A DNA stretch of 64,000 nucleotides from Magnaporthiopsis rhizophila. Its lineage: Eukaryota > Ascomycota > Sordariomycetes > Magnaporthales > Magnaporthaceae. A program made the translations under genes and the position numbers. Position 1 is the stretch's first letter. Each line of letters opens with the position of its first letter. A model generated the notes under the pieces. That model made no database searches, was not told the DNA's origin, and saw nothing but the letters and a program-made list of their open reading frames with translations. The stretch is taken from assembly GCA_003049465.1 (NCBI GenBank), contig PYSS01000041.1:62001-126000 (forward strand). Reading direction: 5' to 3'. Shown here one piece after another: positions 1 to 10,224 of this stretch.

Positions 1-51
1 TCGCATTCCCTTCGAATCTTCCAGACACACTAACTAACTAACCCCTCCCAG

Positions 52-350
52 GCGTCATCGAGTACCTGCGCAAGTTCGGCTACAGCGACTACCAGATCTA
101 CCTGCTCATGTCGTGCGCGCCCATCCAGGGCCACGTCGCGGGCATCGTCGACATCCCCAACGCCTGCACCACCATCGGCCTGCCCATGGATATTTTCGAC
201 TTTGACATCTCGCCCGCGGCCGCCGCGAGGGCCGAGAAGCGCGACATGGGGTCGTGCGCCTTCGAGACGGGTGTCCGCGAGGGTATCGTCACTAACGGCG
301 GCGCGAACAGCCAGCACAGTTTCGGTGGCGGCTTGACCTACAGGGAGTGA
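52..350 (+). CDS. Formamidase, C-terminal exon (partial)
   Basis: This is the last exon of a gene that starts to the left of the window. A CTAAC-type branch point (about 31-40) and an acceptor AG at 50-51 precede an open frame ending at the TGA at 348-350. The peptide runs through YLRKFGYSDYQIYLL, SCAPIQGHVAGIVDIPNAC and TIGLPMDIFDFDI. This is the conserved C-terminal part of fungal formamidases of the FmdA/AmdA family, which hydrolyse formamide to formate and ammonia in nitrogen scavenging. Catalytic residues lie upstream and cannot be checked. The gene converges on the minus-strand OTU1 gene with 218 nt between stop codons. Confidence 0.8.
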
Positions 351-568
351 GTGATGTGGGATTTCACGGGGTTGTATGCGATACCATGTAAAATTGGTTT
401 TGGTCTATACTTGTGAGCGGATAAACAAAGGGGACGAATACTCCCGATATGCATCCAATGAGAAGCGAGAACGAGAAACAGAATAGATGGGGGAAAAGTA
501 GATCGTGCTGCGTCCATGTGCCCGTCTCGTCTATACCATTCCATCCCCAGCCCGAGGAGACCCCATCG

Positions 569-1659
569 TCAGCTGCTGTCCGGGATCTCGTCAAAAGCCT
601 GGTGGCCCGTGGCCTTGCTGTGGTCGTTTGCCGACTTGACGTCGCCCAGCCAGTTGCAGCCGGGCACGAGACACTGCACCACCATGGTGTTAGTGTCGGT
701 GAAGTAGCCCGACTGCCGCAGCTTCTCGGCCAGCTCCCTGGCGTGCTCGATGACGGACTCGTCGTCCACCGGGAACCGCGTGATGTCGGCGTCGGGTGGG
801 TAGTCGGGCGAGCACGCAAACACGATGCGGTCGTAGTGGATGCCAGAGTACAGCACCAGGCACTGCTCCGACTTGTGCTCGCCGTGCTTGAACGTTTGGT
901 TGGTCTTTTTTTTTTATTTTTATAAAGAGACGGGTTAGACGACAGGAAGAAGCTCTCGATTAGTAGGTCAGGGACTGGTTACCTTTACGTCCACAGCAAC
1001 GATCTGGATGTCGTAAATGTCGCTGAGAACCGAGATCTCGATGGAGCCGCCCCAAAAGTCCTTGCCCCGCAGGTTCCTGACGTACTGCTCGGGGGTCTTC
1101 TCGAGCGTGGCCTTGTTGTACGTCTCTGGATGCGCCAGGATATACTCGGCGATCTGGTTGCGCAGGTACGGCGCCGGGTCTTTAATGCCGGTTGCCAGCG
1201 AGCCGGACAGGGCTGTGAAAAGGCAGCTGTTGTCGTCGGCCATGACGCGCAGCACTGGTGGTCATCAGAAGTCAGCTCAGATGTGCCGTTGTGTGACAGG
1301 AGGGGGTTGGCATGGCGATGCTCCTTACCCATGCAGCCATCCATCTCGGGCCATCGCACAGAGAGGTTGTCGGGCTTGGCCTCCGGGGCCCTCAACGAGA
1401 AAACCTGGTCGGCGGGCTCAGCGGGCGGATCTGCTGGTGTGAGGGTGATGGCTGAGCCGTTGAGTCCTAAGCTGCTCAGCGTCGTGCCGGAGTCGCTCAG
1501 GTCAAGCGCTTTTGGTGGGAAGCCTTCCTTCAATGTGAAGTACTGTATCCCAGTTTCTGACCTCAGGTGCTCGAGCAGCTGCACAGCCGTCCAGCTGTCC
1601 TCAACCTGGACCTGAAGAGTGCCATTTGGGTGGCGAACCCGCATTCGAACCATGCCCAT
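569..1659 (-). CDS. OTU1: OTU-family ubiquitin thioesterase Otu1/YOD1
   Basis: Three exons (minus): 1659-1329, 1254-983 and 904-569, giving 312 residues. Phases agree at both junctions. Residues about 1-75 form a ubiquitin-like/UBX-type N-terminal domain (RMRVRHPNGTLQVQV). The OTU domain follows with the cysteine box ADDNSCLF, so the catalytic Cys sits in D-N-S-C. The late histidine is in YSGIHYD. The C-terminus has a C2H2-type finger (CLVPGCNW followed by HSKATGH). Otu1/YOD1 works with Cdc48/p97 to trim ubiquitin chains in ER-associated degradation. The length fits the family (about 300-345). The exon 3 acceptor uses the only AG near the T-rich tract at 905-906, so a few residues there are less sure. 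Confidence 0.92.
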
Positions 1660-2669
1660 GTTGGTGATGGCAAACTAACGGAAAGGTGATCAGATATTGG
1701 TCAGACCCTGGAGATATCTAAGACGATGCACCCAACTTCCACTGGCTCCCTGTCTTTGCTATATGTACCTCCCAGAAGCGGTTTTAGGGTAAAAATATGT
1801 GTCTTATCTGCTTTATCTGGCAAAACAAGCACATATCAGCAACAGGACCTGGAGCATGGCAGTTTGGTGTGGTGTTGAAGGTCCGCACCGAGCCCTGCGC
1901 GGCAGCCAGGTGGCGTGACAGTGACCAAGAGGTGGGACAGACTTGATGACTACCGCCGCCTTCGAGCGACTTGGTAAACGTCCCAAATACTAGGGAATCA
2001 ACCTGGCAAACTTCCGGCGCGGAGTCTGCGCAGGGTTCGCCGTTGGTGATAACCGCCCGTCAGCCGCCGGATTTTGGTCTGATGGGCTCACTCCCGAGGT
2101 TCCGGATATGAACAACTAGGAAGGTTTCTGTAGGTGTCAAGGTAGAGCAAAGCAGGTGGAAGCAGGTCTCGTGTGGTGGTTGCGGTTGGGTTGATGGTTG
2201 GGCCGTGTGCGCCGTTTCTCTGCTTGCTGAGTGGCCGTTCTGACCAACGGGTTGCTGCAAGAACCGGGGGACTTTGATGGGCAACCACGCTTGTCGCTGC
2301 CAATGGTCTAACTGGGGCCTCTTTTCAATGTGGCATGGAATGTCCTAGTCTGGAGTCTCCTTGCCCCCTTAGTCAGGGGGGTAGACAGCATGACCAGAGG
2401 GGAGCACGTGACACAAAGCCGAGCTGTCTCGCTTAGTCACCTGAGCTGCCGCCCCACCCAGCCCGGGTCATGGAGCTTCAGACAGCTCGGCGCGAGTCGC
2501 GGCTTGGCCCCGACGCCGCAGCAATTGATGGATCAATGATCGCTGCGACTGAACTTTTTGGGCGTGTTCCTGGCCGCCCGCTCGCACCCGCCCCCGTCCG
2601 ACAAGACCCGCCCGGAGAAGGCTTGACGACTCAGGACTGTGCTTCCCTCTGTCGGGGAAGAAAGGACCC
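1660..2669. promoter_or_regulatory. Divergent intergenic region, OTU1 / RSC1-like
   Basis: About 1 kb between two divergent start codons, so it should hold both promoters and 5' leaders. I see no convincing open frame, tRNA or repeat in it. The predicted ORFs here lack family features. Confidence 0.5.
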
Positions 2670-5600
2670 ATGCGCTCCACGCGGTCATCGCGGGCAAGTC
2701 TCGACGCCGCGCCTGCGCCGCCCTCCATCACCGTAAACACCTCCGTCGCCAAAACCGTCTCGTCCGCCGCAAGGTCCAGGCAGTCCGCGAAGACCATGGC
2801 CGCCCGCCCCGCCGACGCGCCCACCGGCACTGACTCCAATGAGGTGCGCGAGTCTATTGAGGCCAAACCGCCCACCGTCGCCGCCGCCGCCGCCGCCGAG
2901 GACGTTCAGATGGAGGACGCGCCTGCTGCTCTCAGCTACGATGCGCCCGCACCCGCGACTAGCGACGCGGTTGAAGTGCGCAGTAATAGCGTTGCCGCCG
3001 GCGCGCAACCCGACCAGGCTGCCGATGCCGCTGCCTCCCAGGATGCCGACGCAGACGCGGATGCCGACGCGGATGCGGATGCCGACGCCGATGGAGACCC
3101 GGACGACGCCGCCGAGGCAGCTCGAAATTCTTACCGCGACATGGTCAACCTGATCTCCGAGACGTCGATATACCTATGTGAATATAAGGAAGACCCAGAG
3201 TATGCGAGCATCTTTATTTTACGGCCAGGTGGCGGCGCGCAATGCTAATCGTTCTTCTCTCTCTCTTTTTCTTTTTTTTTTTTTTCTCTCTGCAGGGACG
3301 AGGTTACACTGGCCGCCAACTTTCAGCGCCTGTTAAACAGGAGAGCGTACCCAGACTACTTTGAGGTTATCAAGGAGCCAGTCGCATTCAGCACTATCAG
3401 GGTATGTCGTCGCGACTGTTTCCATCCCTGCGCGCCTCGGCGCATCTCCAGTCCTTGCAGCAATGCTGCTAACATAATTGGTCCATCTACTGACTCCTTC
3501 TCGCCTTGCAGCAAAAAGTATTGAAAAAAGGCTACACTAACTTTAGCGAGTTCGTACGCGACGTCGCCTTGATTTGCCACAACGCGCAGGTTTACAACCG
3601 TCCCTCCGCCCTTGTTTTCGGCGAGGCTATCAGGCTTCGCGATGTCTTCGTGAAGGAACTGGAGAGGTTGGTGCAGGAGAAGCAGATCACCCCGGACGAA
3701 GCCAAGCTGCCGTATCTCGGCGAGATCCCAGACGCAGACGACGATTCACCTTCGCCTCCTGCCGAGGAGGAAGAAGAGGATGATGAGGAGGACGACGACG
3801 ATGATGAAGACTCGGACGATGACGACTCGGACGATGAAGGGAGGGGCCGCCGCCGACGGCGCAACCGCGGCTCGCGCAGGGACGACGACGATGACGCCCA
3901 CAAGAAGCGTGGCCGTCCGCCCAAGGTCTTCACTCCCATGGAGGCCCGGATCGACAACCTGCTCAGGGGCCTCCGTCGGTTCAAGGACGACAGCGGCTCG
4001 CTGCGCATCCTCCACTTCGAGAAGCTGCCGGACAAGGCGCACAACCGCGAGTATTTTGATGTCATCAAGGAGCCCGTGTCGGTCGAGTCCATCAAGAGGA
4101 AGATGAAGCGCAAAAAGTATCACACCTTTGACCAGGCTGTTGCCGACGTCGACCTCATGTTTGAGAACGCGAAGCGGTGGAACGAGGAGGGCAGCCAGCT
4201 GCATGCGGATGCGGTTGAGCTGCAGAACCAGGCCCGCCTCTTGGCTGCCCAGGAAAGGGCGAAGCCCGACGACTCCTTCGTCGATGAGGAGGGGAAGCTG
4301 CCGCTGGCAGAGATCAGCTACGACGGCCAAGTATACAAGGTCGGCGATTGGGTGCATATTAGGAATCCCAATGACCTATCCAAGCCCATCGTGGCCCAGA
4401 TATACCGAACGTGGAAGGACAGCACTGGGCAGCACTGGATCAACGCGTGCTGGTACTATCGCCCGGAGCAGACGGTGCACCGGCACGAGAAGCACTTCTG
4501 GGAGAACGAGGTGGTCAAGACGGGCCAGTATCGTGACCACCAGGTCGAGGAGATCATGGACCGGTGCTTCGTCATGTTCATCACGCGCTACCACAAGGGC
4601 CGGCCGCGCGGGTTCCCGCTGGACAAGGAGGTGTACGTCTGCGAAGCGCGCTACAACGAGGACAAGTTCACCTTCAACAAGATCAAGACGTGGGCCAGCT
4701 GCCTGCCCGACGAGGTGCGCGAGAAGGACTACGACATGGAAAGCTGGCGCGTGCCCAAGAAGATGAAAAAGTACCGCAGCCCCATTGCGCACCTGCTGAG
4801 GCACGACGCGACCGAAAACGACCCTCTGCCCAAGCCGACCTGGGGCAGCCCCAACGCCCCGCCGCTGCTTGGCGCCGTCCACAGGCGGCCGAGGGAAGAG
4901 AATGTGAGTACTAACAATCAAGGATGGCCACCCACCCCATCCGTTGACATGTTGTCTGCTCAAGTTCCTCTTCGTGCTTCTTCTCTTTCTACGAAACCTA
5001 TCTGGCAGCAACCTCCCTCTCCATCTCCTGAGGTACCTCCCTTTCCTTGTAGACATTTATCTGTGCGTAATCTGTCCAGCCAGCCTGGGCAGGCCAGCGA
5101 AGGCATGCCCGCCAGGCCAGGGTATCTGACGGGCACACCCACCTCCCACCACCTCCCCCTCCATCCATGCCCTCCCAGCCCTGTCACTGACGTCTGCTCC
5201 CGCCTGCCTTGCCATTAATCCCACTCCCGCTGCCACTGGACACACCTACGCATACTTTGGCACTTAATCGTGCCCCCGGCGAGTCACGGTTGCGGCTTGA
5301 CTCTCATTGGCCTGGAAGCTCCCATCAGCTCTTTCACTGTGCCGTGCACCGCCCGGTCTGGCTGCGTGCCGCGCCCTCGTAGCTCTTCAATTTGTCGCAG
5401 CTGGGCGGCTTGAGCGTCCCGTCCTTGCTTTCCATCGTCTTACCTCAGCCAGTGCCTGTCATCTTCTTTCCCTTTGTTTCCTCCCAGGCCCTGTTTCTAC
5501 TTTTACCTTTGCGCTTTTTTGCCATCTTTCTGTCGCGCACTCCCGTCGCCATCATCCGACACCCTCGGTTCTCTTCACTTTTCCATGTCTCCAGGCTCAC

Positions 5601-6717
5601 AATGTAATTTATCCAGGACTCGCCACCACCCCGACCAAGTCCGCCGCCTACAGCTGTGCCGCCTCCATTGGTCCCGCCCGATCAGCAGCGGCGACACTCT
5701 TTCAGAGGCGACGTACACATGACGGGCACACCAACGGCTCCCTACCACCACTCCATGCCAGGACTCCCCGCAGGCTCGCCTACTCCAATCGGCTACCCCC
5801 AAGGATACGGTCCACAAAGGGGCACGATGCCGTCGGCAGCACCCATCCCAGCGCACATGCAGCAGCCGATGGGCGGACACCCAATACCCGCACAGCCCCA
5901 GAGCGGCTTCATGCCGCAGACGCCGCATCACCACGCGCCGCAGTACCAGCCGCAACAGTACGTTCCTAGCCCTGGCCAGCCAGCCGTGGGCCACCACCAC
6001 CACATGGGTGCCCAGCCAGCGCTGCAGCCGGCAGCATACGACAACAGAGCGATGGCGCCTATGCCCACGGCGCTAGCTCCGGCGCGGGCACCCATGGCCG
6101 CTGTGCCGAGCCCGGTCGCGATGCAAGCCACCATGGTCCCGCCACACGCTGCGACTCCTGCAGGACCTTCATCACACCACAGCAGCGGCGGCGGCGGCGG
6201 CTATAACCCACCGCAGCCGCCGCAGGTGTACACCCTGCCAGACGCGATGGACGCGGGCATCCCGGACGACGTGCGGGAGCAGTTCCAGCGCGACGCGCGC
6301 GGCCGCGTGCTTTTCTTCACGACGCCACCGGCTAATCGGCCCCACGCGGGGGTGTCGGACGAGCACGCGGGCCTGGGCCACAGCGCGCGGTTCCTGGCAG
6401 ACAGGAAATCAGCCGAGGCGGAACGGTTGCGGAAGCGCAAGGAGCGGGACGAGGAGCTCGCGCGAGCGGCCGAGGCGCGCAAGAAGGCGGCGGCATCTGG
6501 GGAGGACGGAGAGAACAACAATCAGACGGCAGCGACGCCCGGTCAAGACCGCGAGGCCGCCGTCTTGGGCGTCCTCTCGTCGTTTGTGGAGTCTATGGAT
6601 CGCATGACGACGGAGCTGAACGTGGCGATGGACGGCTGGTCGGCGGAGAAGGCCAAGTGGCAGCACGAGAAGATGGCGGAGGCGAACAAGGCCCACACAA
6701 ACGGAGTGCGGCACTGA
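2670..6717 (+). CDS. RSC complex subunit Rsc1/Rsc2 (two bromodomains and BAH)
   Basis: Four exons: 2670-3199, 3296-3401, 3512-4903 and 5617-6717, about 1042 residues. Bromodomain 1 spans residues about 150-265 (PDYFEVIKEPVAFSTIR; the acetyl-lysine Asn is in VYNRPS). An acidic Glu/Asp tract and a basic RGRPPK AT-hook-like motif follow. Bromodomain 2 is at about 350-455 (REYFDVIKEPVSVESIK) and a BAH domain at about 480-610 (YKVGDWVHIRNPND). The C-terminus is Pro/Gln/His-rich and ends in a charged helix. This order is that of Rsc1/Rsc2 of the RSC chromatin remodeller, which reads acetylated histones. The in-frame ATG at 2796 has a better start context (ACCATGG) and would shorten the protein by 42 residues. 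The last intron (713 nt) is unusually long; its acceptor at 5615-5616 keeps phase but is inferred. Confidence 0.85.
3045..3101 (+). repeat. Asp-Ala dipeptide-coding hexanucleotide repeat
   Basis: A run of GAYGCS-type hexamers codes for alternating Asp-Ala (DADADADADA...) inside exon 1 of the Rsc1/2-like gene. The repeat is imperfect at third positions, which suggests it is kept as protein and is not a recent slippage product. Confidence 0.75.
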
Positions 6718-8033
6718 GCCAGCCTTGCCGGCTGACGCGGATACAGATGACAGGCGCCGAAAGAGAAAGAATTTTCTTATAATTTTAGCCCAGTATTCGT
6801 TTCTTGCTCCTCCTGGCCTCTAAAAAGGAACCCGAACCGAGCCATGGAGGAGCGGTTTGCTGTAGTTTACTGTCAGGCTGGTTGGTGGTGTTTCGGCGCC
6901 TAGCCATGCCGGAGGATGATATCACATTCAAGCATTGCCTTTCCACTTGACCGCTGAATTCTTTTTCCACCGGGCAGGCAGCGTGTGACGTGCTGTCGGG
7001 CTACCAGCCACGTCGTCCCGAGGAAAGCACAGCTGGAGAATTCGGGCCACCGGTGATCCATCTGGTCGCTGGACATTTTTTATTTTGCATGGTTGTTCTG
7101 CTGCCATTGGCCGCCCGTATCGTCTGCCGTGCCCAGCCTTGGTTAAGCTCGCCGTTCCATGTCTTTCGCGTCAGGCTTCGATGCGGCAGGCGACAGCTGG
7201 AGCCAGGGGGTTTACAGTGCCCCACTGCCGGGTGTCAACCTAATGGATCGATTGACGCCCCGCTGGCCGCCCGCCCTTCGACTCACCCGGGCGATCAAAA
7301 GGGCCCGCCCCCACACCAGCACAGCAGCATAAAATCGCTACCCAAACCTGGAAGGCACGCCGGACCAGCACAACGCCACCCACCACATGCAGTGAGTCGA
7401 CTCCACTTTAGGGCGCTGGGCAGTTCGATCGATGATGAACCACAAACTCCCACCTCCCGCGGCAGCTTGCAGCTTTCCGTCTTCCTTTCCTCCTCCACCT
7501 TTCTCTTCGCCCTCCACTGGTCTTGCATAGCAATCGCACCGCTCCTTTTCCTTCCTCTTTTTTTTTTTTTTTTTCCTCCAATTCCCACAACCAGCTTCGG
7601 GACGCGCCACGCATCGTCGGTGCCCCGCTTTGGGCTTCGGATTCGTCATACCGTTCGTTGGGTTTGGTTCCATTCATTGTATTTGGTCTTTGGTGTTACT
7701 CACGTCTGCCGGCGACTTTTTTGACATCACCGTCAGACCGAGCTCAAGCATTCCCTTCTCCTCTTTCTCACCTTTCCACTTCCCGATCTCCACTTCCACC
7801 GCCGGTCAACCTGCACCTAGTAATTACATACCTCTTCCTACCGACGGACAAAGAAAGAGACTAAGCCTGCCTAGTACTTCGATCCGCCACTCCTGTCAGC
7901 GGACCTTCTTGGTTTCTTGTCTTTTCCTTCCCGCCCCCCAACGGCTTCTCGCTGCGCATTCCCATCGGAAATGCCGTCTAGTTACACTTCCGCCGCCCTG
8001 CTTTCAACTTTCCATCTTTGATCAACATCCGAC
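6718..8033 (+). promoter_or_regulatory. Intergenic region and long pyrimidine-rich leader of the NYN gene
   Basis: 1.3 kb between the Rsc1/2-like stop and the NYN-protein ATG. The first part should carry the 3' UTR. From about 7480 onward the plus strand is strongly C/T-rich, including a T17 run near 7558-7574, as in fungal promoters and 5' leaders. Several short ORFs occur, none with family features; a spliced 5' UTR is possible. Confidence 0.45.
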
Positions 8034-9971
8034 ATGCGAGTCTCCAATTGCAACCCCAAGAAGGACCATCACGGCCAGCGCAGGAAACACGCAGGCGGCG
8101 GTGGCGGCGGCGGCGGTACCCCGCTTCTGTCGTCGCCGCCGCCGTCGCCGCCGCTGCAGCGCTCTGCCTCACCCAAGCTTGGCAACTTCGGAGGTCTCTT
8201 CCAAGCCCTGGCCGACGATGCCATCTTCTGTTTCCCGGATGCGCGGCGGCCCGGGACCCCTGTCGCCTCGAAACGGTCTGCGCCCGCAGTCGGCGCTGCT
8301 CCTCCAAGTCCGGCTGCATCATCCTCCGGCTCGGTAGCATCTGGGCCTGGCGACAGCATGTCTCCGACCCGTGACTCCGAGGCCGAGCACTCCGAGGACA
8401 AGCACCAGACACCGCGTGTGTCTTTTATTCCCCGCCATTTCCTAGACAAGCTCGATCTCTCCACTCTCAGTGCAGCGGCCACAGAGGCACGAAGCCCCGT
8501 TTCTCCCAAGGTGTGGAGCCCATCTCTTGCGGCCAAGGCCTACTCCACGCCTGCTTCATCTCCCCCGTCGATGGTGGGAGATAGAGATAGCTTCCACTCT
8601 ACAGACGACAATCGCTGCGATGCGCCGTCTTCCTGCGACCCGGACAATTTGGTGTCCTTGCCAAGTCCCTGTGTATCGAAACAACACGCGCCAGTCCAGA
8701 GTTCTCTCCATCTCGGTCTCGTCAACGCGCCAGGAGCCTTGCCTGCTTCCCATCTTGTTGGTGGCGGTGGTGATGTCCACGGCTATCCTTATGCCGTACC
8801 CCAAGCCGCGCCAGTCTCCTTCGATCCTTCTTGCGGTACTTCTTGCATCCTCGCCCCATACAACAATCTCAGCCCAGCTGCTCTTGCGATTCTCAGAAAG
8901 GAGGTGTACATGACCGAGTTGTCACTCGCCAACGAGGAGTTCAAGCTTGCGTCCATCGCGGACCACAACTACAGCCGTCTCGCCCAGGGAACCTCTTATC
9001 TAAACCAATACTCCTGTGCCTTTACTATCTTCCTTGGACCATACCAACCTCTGTGGTTTTGTCCCATTCCCCTCGGCCCGCTCTCGCGTGTCGTGCAGAT
9101 CGACACGCGCGACTACCAGCCCCAGTTCGGCCCTCTCTGGACGACCACCACCATCAACCCGGTTTATCTGGCCAGCAGACCCGCCAGGGCCAACATCATT
9201 GCCGCAAGGCTTGGCTTCGAGTGCGCTAGGGACGCGGTCCTGCAGGCTGATCATTCTGCCACCTCGAGCGACGGCATTCACGTCTTCGTCGACATGTCCA
9301 ACATCATCATTGGCTTCTACCAGCAACTCAAGCGGAGACGGGGCATGCCCGCCAAAAAGAAGGTGCTTGCGCCGCCCTTCTGGTTTGAGGGTCTGTCAAT
9401 GATCCTCCAACGTGGCCGCCACGTTGCCAAGCGCGTTGTCGCAGGCTCCACGGCCGAGCCGCACGAAAAGTGCAAATGGCCCCAGTACATGAAGGACGCC
9501 GAGGACCTGGGCTACGAGATGAATATTCTCAGCCGTGTGGCCAAGCCACAGCCTCTGACACCCCAGGCTCGACGACACATGCGGCACTCAAACCCGAACA
9601 GCCTGTCCTCGACGGGTTCCTCGGACGAGGACCCACGGGCGGCACCGCCACCCTGCATCCTGAAAAACGGAGAGCAGGGCGTGGACGAGATACTCCATCT
9701 AAAGATGTGCGAGAGCGTTCTCGACTTCGAGAGGAGCACCATCGTCCTGGCGACCGGAGACGCCGCGGCCGCCGAGTTCTCGGGCGGCTTTCTCACCATG
9801 GCCGAGCGGGCCCTTGCCAAGGGATGGCACGTCGAGCTTGTTACGTGGAAGTCGACCATCTCGTCCTCTTGGCAGAGGCTCGGCGCATCGGGAAAGTGGA
9901 AGGAACAGTTCAGGATCGTCCCGCTGGATTCGTTCGTCGAGGAGCTTCTCGACTACCCGACTCCGTTGTAA
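8034..9971 (+). CDS. NYN (PIN-like) domain protein
   Basis: Single open frame of 645 residues. Residues 1-400 are low-complexity, with a polyglycine run and Ser/Pro-rich text. From about residue 420 the frame contains HVFVDMSNIIIGFY, the first Asp motif of NYN/PIN-like RNase folds (V-D-x-S-N). Later come IVLATGDAAAAEFSGGF (TGD motif) and GWHVELVTWKSTISSSW, matching the strand order of NYN domains, and a C-terminal RIVPLDSFVEELLDY. NYN proteins are predicted metal-dependent ribonucleases. The substrate is unknown. The stretch at residues about 320-400 (LWFCPIPLGPLSR) is less typical, and an unrecognised intron there cannot be excluded. The leader is unusually long. Confidence 0.7.
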   Translation: MRVSNCNPKKDHHGQRRKHAGGGGGGGGTPLLSSPPPSPPLQRSASPKLGNFGGLFQALADDAIFCFPDARRPGTPVASKRSAPAVGAAPPSPAASSSGSVASGPGDSMSPTRDSEAEHSEDKHQTPRVSFIPRHFLDKLDLSTLSAAATEARSPVSPKVWSPSLAAKAYSTPASSPPSMVGDRDSFHSTDDNRCDAPSSCDPDNLVSLPSPCVSKQHAPVQSSLHLGLVNAPGALPASHLVGGGGDVHGYPYAVPQAAPVSFDPSCGTSCILAPYNNLSPAALAILRKEVYMTELSLANEEFKLASIADHNYSRLAQGTSYLNQYSCAFTIFLGPYQPLWFCPIPLGPLSRVVQIDTRDYQPQFGPLWTTTTINPVYLASRPARANIIAARLGFECARDAVLQADHSATSSDGIHVFVDMSNIIIGFYQQLKRRRGMPAKKKVLAPPFWFEGLSMILQRGRHVAKRVVAGSTAEPHEKCKWPQYMKDAEDLGYEMNILSRVAKPQPLTPQARRHMRHSNPNSLSSTGSSDEDPRAAPPPCILKNGEQGVDEILHLKMCESVLDFERSTIVLATGDAAAAEFSGGFLTMAERALAKGWHVELVTWKSTISSSWQRLGASGKWKEQFRIVPLDSFVEELLDYPTPL

Positions 9972-10161
9972 CTGATATGGGACGCCTTTGCTTGAGCAAC
10001 CATGACGCCGGCGTCGACGAGGTAGTACTCTCGCATGCCCCGATCTATGTTCGGCTCTTGCACCACCACGGCCCATCACAGTGGCCGCCCGGTCTGGACC
10101 CGGCTGTCCCCGAGACACGCCCACAGTGTTCCTTTTGGGACGACCCTTTTTTTTTCCTTCT

Positions 10162-10224
<63 letters not shown>

